Assembly: GCA_001791465.1 (NCBI GenBank)
Contig: MGER01000027.1
Coordinates: 1-9,135 of the forward strand
Source of the DNA: Candidatus Uhrbacteria bacterium RIFCSPLOWO2_02_FULL_49_11
GTDB taxonomy: Bacteria > Patescibacteriota > Patescibacteriia > 2-02-FULL-49-11
Reading direction: 5' to 3'
DNA: 9,135 nucleotides
Shown: one piece after another, positions 1-3,982 of the stretch
Layout of the letters: each line of letters opens with the position of its first letter
Numbering within the stretch: position 1 is the first letter of the stretch
Position numbers and translations under genes: made by a program
The notes under the pieces: generated by a model
Databases searched by the model: none
Seen by the model: only the letters and a program-made list of their open reading frames with translations
Told to the model about the DNA's origin: nothing

Positions 1-2
1 CG

Positions 3-671
3 CTCGGGAAGTATACGGGCACGCGTAGCCCGGGCTTGCGGTGGATATTTCCCGTGATCCAGCGGATGATCAAGATTGACCTCCGGATTACGACGATTGA
101 CATTCCACAGCAGGAAGTGATTACCAAGGACAACGTGCCGGTGGGGATCAATGCCGTGGTGTATTTTCAGGTGGAGGTTGCGGAGCATGCGATATTAAAC
201 ATCAAGGATTTTGCTCTTGCGGTATCCCAGTATGCGCAGGCGGCTCTCAGGGACGTGATTGGCGGCATTGAGCTTGATTCGCTTTTATCAGAGCGGGAAA
301 AGACCGCGGAAGTGATAAAAAAAATCGTGGACGAGGCCACGAAAGTGTGGGGCATTAATGTGACGGATATCAAGATTCAGGACATTGAATTGCCTGCGGA
401 CATGAAGCGTGTGATGGCGAAGCAGGCTGAAGCTGAGCGCGAACGCCGTGCCATAATCATCAAAGCAGAAGGGGAGTATTCCGCGTCAGAAAGGCTTGCA
501 CAGGCGGCAGAGCGTTTAAGCCAAGCGCCCGGCGGCATTTCGCTGCGCACGCTCTCGACGATTGAGAAGATTAACCCCGATCCTTCGAAGACTGTCATCT
601 TTACGCTGCCGGTAGAATTTTTTGAAGGTATCAAGACGCTCTCGTCATTCCTTCGCGACAAAGAGAAGTAA
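3..671 (+). CDS. SPFH/band-7 (slipin/stomatin-like) protein, 5' end missing
   Basis: This is a membrane-anchored scaffold protein of the SPFH/prohibitin superfamily; in bacteria such proteins organise membrane microdomains and often associate with proteases. The frame is open from the window edge, and the first visible residues (LGKYTGTRSPGLRW) already match the slipin core, so the N-terminal membrane segment lies outside and the TTG at 36 is not a real start. The band-7 core follows (PVIQRMIKIDLR, QQEVITKDNVPVGINAVVYFQV), with a run of alternating positions typical of the family. A charged helix rich in Ala/Glu/Arg (around KQAEAERERRAI) is a likely coiled coil for oligomerisation. The C-terminus ends in RDKEK and TAA. 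About 223 residues are visible, against about 250-270 for bacterial slipins. There is no NfeD-type partner downstream; the next gene converges on it. Confidence 0.9.
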   Translation, partial: LGKYTGTRSPGLRWIFPVIQRMIKIDLRITTIDIPQQEVITKDNVPVGINAVVYFQVEVAEHAILNIKDFALAVSQYAQAALRDVIGGIELDSLLSEREKTAEVIKKIVDEATKVWGINVTDIKIQDIELPADMKRVMAKQAEAERERRAIIIKAEGEYSASERLAQAAERLSQAPGGISLRTLSTIEKINPDPSKTVIFTLPVEFFEGIKTLSSFLRDKEK

Positions 672-772
672 GGGCGCCAGAAAAAATAACTTACAGGATC
701 ATTTTGAAATGTAAGCGCCCTATACAAGGTAAAACATTTAATCAAAGTGAGAAGTTATTTTTGCAGGGCGCC
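672..772. terminator. Inverted-repeat intergenic structure between convergent genes
   Basis: This AT-rich gap separates two genes that meet tail to tail. The segment 681-692 (A-run followed by ataactt) is the reverse complement of 752-763, and each arm ends in a GGCGCC-type GC clamp (672-678 and 767-772). A competing fold pairs GGGCGC (672-677) with GCGCCC (715-720), enclosing CTTACA/TGTAAG (690-695 with 710-715). Either fold could end transcription in both directions. The direct observation is the repeats; terminator function is inferred from position and from the T-rich right arm. Confidence 0.5.
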
Positions 773-781
773 TAAGAAGCA

Positions 782-1543
782 CTATTTGATCACTTTCAAG
801 AATCCCTCGACAAGGCTTGCCGTTTCTTCAGTGCTTTGGAATACTGATTTCCATACCACGACAATGTCAGCGTCGTTGAAGATGACGCTTTGCGCTTCGC
901 GCAGGGTGTCGCCTCCTGCAACCGCGATGAGTACATCATAATTCCCTTTGATCCTCCTGATTTCGTGCAGGGGGAGCATCTTTTGCTTATTGATCCGTTC
1001 TTCATCCACGCCGCGGTGGAGGATCACCACCGGCGGCGTTTTTTTGAGCGCGCGCAGGACAGTGAGAGGAAATTCCACGTTCATCATGTCCACCATGGCG
1101 TCAACCCCGAGCGATTGGCAGGCATCGATAAATGCATTAAGTGTCTCTATAGGCGCGTTTCCCAATGCCACTGCGGCGCTCGCGCCGGCGCGCGCCGCCA
1201 TTTCGACTTCCGTGGATCCTCTGTCCATGGTTTTTAAGTCAGCAATGATATAAGGAATTTCAGTTATTTCATTTTGGAGTTGGAGAGGATGAGAGAGGGA
1301 GGAAAGTGCAAACCGGGGGTTAATCGTAAAGCGTCCGTATAATTTTTCGCTCCACCAATATGCGATTTTTCTGATGCCCTTCTCGCCATACTGCTTGATA
1401 AGAGGCGTGCCCGCCTCTATCAAAATGCGGTTATCGGGAGGAAGCTGTTCAATAATGCTGCGGGCTTCTTCGAGCGTATTATTGAGCGCCACTTGCAGAT
1501 AGCGCTTTTTACGGTCAAGTTTTGACTTATTCTTATTCATCAT
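782..1543 (-). CDS. 3-hexulose-6-phosphate synthase-like protein (OMP decarboxylase superfamily)
   Basis: This TIM-barrel protein resembles 3-hexulose-6-phosphate synthase, which joins formaldehyde to ribulose 5-phosphate or, in reverse, makes ribulose 5-phosphate from hexulose phosphate. The superfamily signature DxKxxD is present as D102-L-K104-T-M-D107. Also visible are LQVALNN at the first strand, IEAGTPLIK (42-50), the repeat-like stretch VEMAARAGAS, VDMMNVE (151-157), HRGVDEE (176-182) and a VAGGDT phosphate-loop-like motif (208-213). At 253 residues it is longer than the usual 205-215; the extra sequence lies around residues 55-95, between the IEAGTP strand and the DxKxxD strand. The start ATG at 1543 is followed by a second ATG at 1540; GAGG sits just upstream and fits the second slightly better. 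No 6-phospho-3-hexuloisomerase gene is adjacent. Family placement is firm, but the exact substrate is inferred; another decarboxylase or aldolase of the superfamily is possible. Confidence 0.8.
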   Translation of the reverse strand: MMNKNKSKLDRKKRYLQVALNNTLEEARSIIEQLPPDNRILIEAGTPLIKQYGEKGIRKIAYWWSEKLYGRFTINPRFALSSLSHPLQLQNEITEIPYIIADLKTMDRGSTEVEMAARAGASAAVALGNAPIETLNAFIDACQSLGVDAMVDMMNVEFPLTVLRALKKTPPVVILHRGVDEERINKQKMLPLHEIRRIKGNYDVLIAVAGGDTLREAQSVIFNDADIVVVWKSVFQSTEETASLVEGFLKVIK

Positions 1544-1551
1544 ACCTCATT

Positions 1552-1560
1552 AGTATACCA
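1552..1560 (-). promoter_or_regulatory. Extended -10 promoter for the HPS-like gene
   Basis: Read on the minus strand this is TGGTATACT, an extended -10 (TGn plus a TATAAT-like hexamer) ending nine bases before the ATG at 1543. No good -35 is visible about 17 bases further upstream, which is common when the TG extension is present. The predicted transcript would begin around 1545-1546, giving a nearly leaderless mRNA. The same nine bases occur at 2221-2229 on the other strand. Confidence 0.55.
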
Positions 1561-1754
1561 GCATTTGAATGAAAAAATAATAGAGATGCATATACACGCT
1601 CACTGGTCATCGAAACCCCTACCACGCCACCCCCTTTTTACGGGGAGGACATAATCGTTGTTCTCCCCCTCCGGTAGGGGGGGGAATCACGAGAGGGGGT
1701 TTCATTCGGGAATACATATCCCCCCAGTGAGCGAGTACAGATGCATTTGAATGA
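1561..1754. mobile_element. MITE-like palindromic element with flanking direct repeats
   Basis: The 12-base sequence gcatttgaatga occurs at 1561-1572 and again at 1743-1754 as a direct repeat. Inside it, 1586-1606 and 1724-1746 are imperfect terminal inverted repeats (atgcat...cgctcactgg against ccagtgagcg...atgcat). Nested pairs follow, such as gaaacccct (1612-1620) with agggggtttc (1694-1703), and ggggagga with tctccccct near the centre. The element is about 160 bp without the direct repeats and has no coding capacity, which fits a non-autonomous miniature element moved in trans. The right direct repeat overlaps the end of the right inverted repeat, so the exact duplication boundary is uncertain. 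A purely structural repeat is the alternative. Confidence 0.6.
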
Positions 1755-1774
1755 GAATTTAGTTTTCTTAAGAA

Positions 1775-1806
1775 GACGTTAAATTGTCGATCGATGATTT
1801 AACGTC
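1775..1806. repeat. Perfect 10-bp inverted repeat around TCGATCGA
   Basis: The arms gacgttaaat (1775-1784) and atttaacgtc (1797-1806) are perfect reverse complements around a 12-base centre that itself contains the palindrome TCGATCGA. This symmetry is operator-like, or it could form a short hairpin. No T-run follows, so a terminator is unlikely. No regulator gene is nearby, so the role is unknown. Confidence 0.45.
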
Positions 1807-1864
1807 ATTTAATATGAATTGGTATATTTGTGTAGGATAGTTGGGAGATGGGTGAGTAGAATGC

Positions 1865-1905
1865 AAAAAATCCCGTACTTGAATGTATATAAGCCGGGAT
1901 TTTTT
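1865..1905 (-). terminator. Rho-independent terminator (symmetrical)
   Basis: AAAAAATCCCG (1865-1875) pairs with CGGGATTTTTT (1895-1905) around a 19-base loop. The A/T tails make it usable in both directions. On the minus strand it begins inside the stop codon of the candidate small gene at 1904-2104, the expected place for that gene's terminator. Confidence 0.65.
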
Positions 1906-2104
1906 ATAAGGTCCCACGATGGGGCACCTCCTTTCTATGTTTAATTTCCATGACACAAAGGTCATGGGCCCATATAAATTTCCCCCCTTCTTTCCTGCGC
2001 GATGGGCAGGACTCCCTGAAATTGTAAAAACCCCTTTCTCCGTTCCGACTACGGGGACAGTTCTCGAAAACACACCTGGGATTTTGTGTGTCTCTAGGTA
2101 CCAC
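1904..2104 (-). CDS. Candidate small basic Cys-containing protein, 66 aa
   Basis: I do not recognise this protein. It would start with GTG at 2104, preceded by a very strong Shine-Dalgarno (AAAGGAGGTG, 2111-2120) with eight bases between GGAGG and the start codon. It ends with TAA at 1904-1906, running directly into a terminator hairpin. A minus-strand promoter (2156-2184) lies about 50 bases upstream, so a full transcription and translation unit is visible. The product is arginine-rich with four cysteines (residues 11, 16, 33, 49) in CVFENC, SCPS and LCVM contexts, which could bind a metal. Against it: no known family, several short hairpins inside the frame, and many AGA/AGG arginine codons where neighbouring genes mostly use CGN. 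The segment could instead be a structured RNA. Confidence 0.4.
   Translation of the reverse strand: MVPRDTQNPRCVFENCPRSRNGERGFYNFRESCPSRRKEGGKFIWAHDLCVMEIKHRKEVPHRGTL
1909..1935. repeat. Copy 1 of an anti-Shine-Dalgarno-like repeat
   Basis: On the plus strand this reads AGGTcCCACG, a short variable gap, then CACCTCCTTTC. A second copy lies 187 bases downstream at 2096-2121. Read on the minus strand it is GAAAGGAGGTG followed by cgtgg-acct, i.e. a perfect ribosome-binding site plus a GTG. This copy falls at the 3' end of the candidate small gene. Confidence 0.55.
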
Positions 2105-2121
2105 GCTAATCACCTCCTTTC
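2096..2121. repeat. Copy 2 of the repeat; ribosome-binding site of the small gene
   Basis: AGGTaCCACGctaatCACCTCCTTTC on the plus strand. On the minus strand it supplies the GAAAGGAGGTG site and the GTG start of the 66-codon frame. ATCACCTCCTTTC also matches the 3' tail of bacterial 16S rRNA, but the surrounding bases do not, so it is not an rRNA remnant. A five-codon frame (ATGAAAGGAGGTGATTAG on the minus strand) overlaps the ribosome-binding site. Confidence 0.55.
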
Positions 2122-2155
2122 ATGGAGTTTTTGGGAGAACATTTTTTACGTTCAC

Positions 2156-2184
2156 ACCATAGCATTGAAGACGTTTTGTGTAAA
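2156..2184 (-). promoter_or_regulatory. Sigma-70-type promoter reading toward the small gene
   Basis: On the minus strand TTTACA (2179-2184) is followed after exactly 17 bases by TATGGT (2156-2161). The -35 matches five of six consensus bases and the -10 four of six. Transcription would start near 2149 and give a leader of about 45 bases before the GTG at 2104. Confidence 0.5.
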
Positions 2185-2220
2185 GTTGACAGTAAGAATT
2201 GTACGAGCATGGAGGAAGTT

Positions 2221-2229
2221 TGGTATACT
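2221..2229 (+). promoter_or_regulatory. Extended -10 promoter for the hydrogenase cluster
   Basis: TGGTATACT is an extended -10 box identical to the one ahead of the HPS-like gene. A perfect TTGACA at 2186-2191 is 32 bases upstream, too far to act as its -35. Predicted start is near 2236, giving a leader of about 145 bases before the hydrogenase small subunit. It is the only convincing plus-strand promoter ahead of the cluster. Confidence 0.5.
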
Positions 2230-2250
2230 ATTTGTAGAAGCTAGTCGTTC

Positions 2251-2304
2251 GTAGCGTCGGAGCTTGTCTCCGACCAATCGGTGGCAGATAAACTGCCACG
2301 CTAC
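2251..2304. repeat. Cruciform-like palindromic element in the hydrogenase leader
   Basis: The outer arms GTAGC (2251-2255) and GCTAC (2300-2304) enclose two perfect hairpins: tcggag/ctccga (2257-2262 with 2268-2273, 5-base loop) and gtggcag/ctgccac (2281-2287 with 2293-2299, 5-base loop). Together they would form a three-way junction in RNA or a cruciform in DNA. The compact design looks like a dispersed REP-type repeat. Its place between promoter and first hydrogenase gene means it would be transcribed as leader. Confidence 0.6.
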
Positions 2305-2381
2305 AATTTATTCTGTTGTGCGGGCGAACGCGGGTCAACGAGGATATCTTAATGTAGGATCTAGAATAAAGTCTTAAGAAT

Positions 2382-2897
2382 ATGAAGGTAACCGGAATAA
2401 ACGGCAAAAAAGAAATGCAAAAGAAATTGCGGGTAGGGTGGTTTACGTTTACCTGCTGCGAGGATTCGACCATTGTCATGACGGAGGTCATGAATGAGCA
2501 TTGGGAAGAATGGAAGCGCCTTATTGATTTTCGTCATGCGCGGGTGTTGAGGACTGATAATACCCTTGATGAGCTTGATGTTGCTTTTGTAGAAGGCGCC
2601 ATATCGTCAGACCGTCAGGCAGAGCGCCTCAAGGAAATCCGCGATAAGGCAAAGCGCGTAGTGGCGGTGGGGGCATGCGCAGTCATAGGGATGCCCTCAT
2701 CACAGCGCAATTTATTCGACGAGTCCACGAAGCGCGCCATCCAATTCCTTGTGGATCGTTTTGGCCAGTCGGAAAAAGTAAGGTCCGTCAAGGAGCTCGT
2801 GCAGGTGGATGCAGAACTGCCCGGGTGCCCGATGAGTGAGCAAAAATTTTTAGAGGTGTTGGAGGGGTATTTGAAGGAATTTAATATAGTACACTAA
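2382..2897 (+). CDS. [NiFe]-hydrogenase small (electron-transfer) subunit, group 3-like
   Basis: This subunit would carry electrons from the NiFe site through one [4Fe-4S] cluster. It belongs to the NADH dehydrogenase 20 kDa/hydrogenase small subunit family. Visible motifs are FTFTCCEDST (21-30), the acidic VAFVEGAI (68-74), VGACAVIGMPSSQRN (96-110, Cys99) and LPGCPMSE (147-153, Cys149). It has exactly four cysteines (25, 26, 99, 149), enough for a single proximal cluster, and no extra ferredoxin-like clusters. At 171 residues it is short, with no Tat signal, so it is cytoplasmic. The first two ligands are adjacent (CC), not spaced CxxC as in most group 3 small subunits; adjacent cysteines are a NuoB feature. 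The start ATG at 2382 lacks a good Shine-Dalgarno; ATG at 2415 (MQKKLRVGW) is an alternative. No diaphorase subunit genes accompany it here. Confidence 0.85.
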   Translation: MKVTGINGKKEMQKKLRVGWFTFTCCEDSTIVMTEVMNEHWEEWKRLIDFRHARVLRTDNTLDELDVAFVEGAISSDRQAERLKEIRDKAKRVVAVGACAVIGMPSSQRNLFDESTKRAIQFLVDRFGQSEKVRSVKELVQVDAELPGCPMSEQKFLEVLEGYLKEFNIVH

Positions 2898-2934
2898 AAA
2901 GACTAAATTAGGCTATTAATCGTTAATATCATTT

Positions 2935-3816
2935 ATGGAATACAAGGATCATTCAGGGCACGGCGAGGTCAGTGCAAAGAAACGCACCGCGTGGGAGCGT
3001 TCTCATCCTATAACCAAAGAATTGCTGGACAAGGGCGCACAAGAATTTATGTCGAAAGAGAGGCATCCTCAAATTGATCAAGCTTTTTCGCCAAAAGTAA
3101 ACTGCGTATGTTGCATGGATGAAGGGACAGCGCATATGGAGCGCGGAAGCAAGCTATTCATGGCAGGGAGCGGGATATTATATCCCGCGGCAAGTTGGGA
3201 CGATCGGCTTAATCGCGTGGCAGATTTGTTTATTGATTTGCATATCACCGAAATCACCAGCCATGACGGGTGCGGCGCCGCCGGCATTGCGTTTAAGCGG
3301 GATGGGAGGGAAGAAGGCACGGGATGCAGAACCGCAGATGACTATGGGAAGAAATGGTGCAGTGATTTGCAGGCAGTAATGGATGTAAGGCTCAAAGTTC
3401 AGGAAGGCATTGAAGGCATACAAAACGTACATATTTACGAACATGAAATGGAAAGGCCTGGAGAATTCCATATCGCGAGAGTGGTCTGGTTTGATGCCAC
3501 TGGTAAATTTACCAAACCCGATATGCTGGGGGAGGAGATTCCAAAGGGATTTGCGATAAATTATCACGCGTTCGCTTCACGGGGAATGCGTGACTATCCG
3601 CTAAGTGAATTAGAAGTGGCTATAAAAATCGCGTTCAGCGATCATGGGTTTGACAAAGAATTTACCAAAGATCATCCTTTCGTCATTATCGTTATTGCCA
3701 AGGACGAGAATCAGAAGAAAGAAGTGACAGAATTGATTAATGGCATCATACAAGGAAATGATAAAATTTCGCAATTCATAAGCAGGATTAGGATAGATGG
3801 TTTTATACATGAGTAA
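2935..3816 (+). CDS. Beta-carbonic-anhydrase-like metalloprotein of unknown function
   Basis: I do not recognise this 293-residue protein as a named family, but residues 55-120 follow the order of a beta-carbonic anhydrase site. CCMDEG (59-64) stands where CxDSR occurs, MAGSGI (76-81) where the NAGG loop occurs, and ITEITSHDGCGAA (104-116) where the HxxCGA strand occurs. Cys60, His110 and Cys113 could therefore hold zinc. Asp62 of the usual Asp-Arg dyad is kept, but the Arg is replaced by Gly64, so classical carbonic anhydrase activity is doubtful. Cys57, Cys59, Cys131 and Cys142 are extra. The C-terminal half (about 160-293) matches nothing I know. There is no signal peptide or membrane segment, so it is likely cytoplasmic. 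It sits 37 bases after the small subunit and before the large subunit, same strand, suggesting a role linked to the hydrogenase. No Shine-Dalgarno is visible; a small palindrome (2914-2928) precedes the ATG. Confidence 0.6.
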   Translation: MEYKDHSGHGEVSAKKRTAWERSHPITKELLDKGAQEFMSKERHPQIDQAFSPKVNCVCCMDEGTAHMERGSKLFMAGSGILYPAASWDDRLNRVADLFIDLHITEITSHDGCGAAGIAFKRDGREEGTGCRTADDYGKKWCSDLQAVMDVRLKVQEGIEGIQNVHIYEHEMERPGEFHIARVVWFDATGKFTKPDMLGEEIPKGFAINYHAFASRGMRDYPLSELEVAIKIAFSDHGFDKEFTKDHPFVIIVIAKDENQKKEVTELINGIIQGNDKISQFISRIRIDGFIHE

Positions 3817-3840
3817 CTCACCCCAGCCCTTTCTTATGCT

Positions 3841-3870
3841 TCAGCCCGAGGCTGATCCGCCTTTGGCGGA
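3841..3870. repeat. Two adjacent short hairpins
   Basis: TCAGCC/GGCTGA (3841-3846 with 3850-3855) is followed directly by TCCGCC/GGCGGA (3856-3861 with 3865-3870), each with a 3-base loop. They lie 25 bases after the carbonic-anhydrase-like gene. There is no T-run, so they could be transcript-stabilising hairpins or part of the same inserted repeat as 3887-3940. Confidence 0.5.
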
Positions 3871-3886
3871 AAGAGAGGGAGCCATC

Positions 3887-3940
3887 ATTCCTCCTCTTAA
3901 AGCCTGCCCTGAGTCGGGTCGAAGGGGTAAGAGGAGGAAT
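3887..3940. repeat. Perfect 13-bp inverted repeat ahead of the large subunit
   Basis: ATTCCTCCTCTTA (3887-3899) and TAAGAGGAGGAAT (3928-3940) pair perfectly around a 28-base loop containing CCCTGAGTCGGGTCGAAGGGG, a sequence style common in dispersed repeats. The right arm carries a purine-rich AGGAGG that would be hidden in the stem. The repeat interrupts the hydrogenase cluster between the carbonic-anhydrase-like gene and the leader frame, so it may shape translation of the large subunit. Confidence 0.65.
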
Positions 3941-3949
3941 GGAGGAGTT

Positions 3950-3982
3950 ATGATTTATAACGTTACGTTATGCATAAAATAG
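3950..3982 (+). CDS. Candidate 10-codon leader frame overlapping the large-subunit start
   Basis: ATG at 3950 follows GGAGGA (3941-3946) closely and encodes MIYNVTLCIK, stopping with TAG at 3980-3982, just inside the large-subunit gene that starts at 3970. The large subunit has no Shine-Dalgarno of its own and an in-frame TAA at 3958-3960, so ribosomes delivered by this short frame could re-initiate at 3970. Whether the peptide itself matters is unknown. Confidence 0.35.
   Translation: MIYNVTLCIK

Noticed and set aside
36..671. TTG at 36 as the start of the SPFH gene
   Set aside because: The twelve codons before it already encode conserved slipin sequence and stay open to the window edge, so the gene is truncated by the window.
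377..745. A 122-codon minus-strand frame opposite the SPFH gene
   Set aside because: It is antisense to a well-conserved protein, with no recognisable motif.
1768..1917. A 49-codon minus-strand frame from GTG 1917 behind the first GGAGGTG copy
   Set aside because: Its ribosome-binding site is good, but the terminator hairpin at 1865-1905 lies inside it and the sequence shows no protein-like pattern.
2108..2121. A fragment of the 16S rRNA 3' end (ATCACCTCCTTTC)
   Set aside because: Only about 13 bases match; the preceding bases do not fit helix 45 or any other rRNA segment. It reads better as a minus-strand Shine-Dalgarno.
2186..2191. Perfect TTGACA as the -35 of the plus-strand promoter
   Set aside because: It is 32 bases from TATACT, far from the usual 16-18, and no acceptable -10 lies at the right distance.
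1919..2254. A 111-codon plus-strand frame across the small-gene region
   Set aside because: There is no ribosome-binding site at its start, it runs through the minus-strand promoter and the plus-strand -10 box, and its composition is not protein-like.
1586..2304. A CRISPR array or attachment site formed by the repeats in this gap
   Set aside because: The repeats are inverted, not evenly spaced direct repeats; there are no cas genes, integrase or tRNA nearby.
3797..3949. A 61-codon plus-strand frame joining the carbonic-anhydrase-like gene end to the large-subunit start
   Set aside because: Most of it is translated from hairpins and the 13-bp inverted repeat; only the last ten codons have a plausible start and ribosome-binding site.
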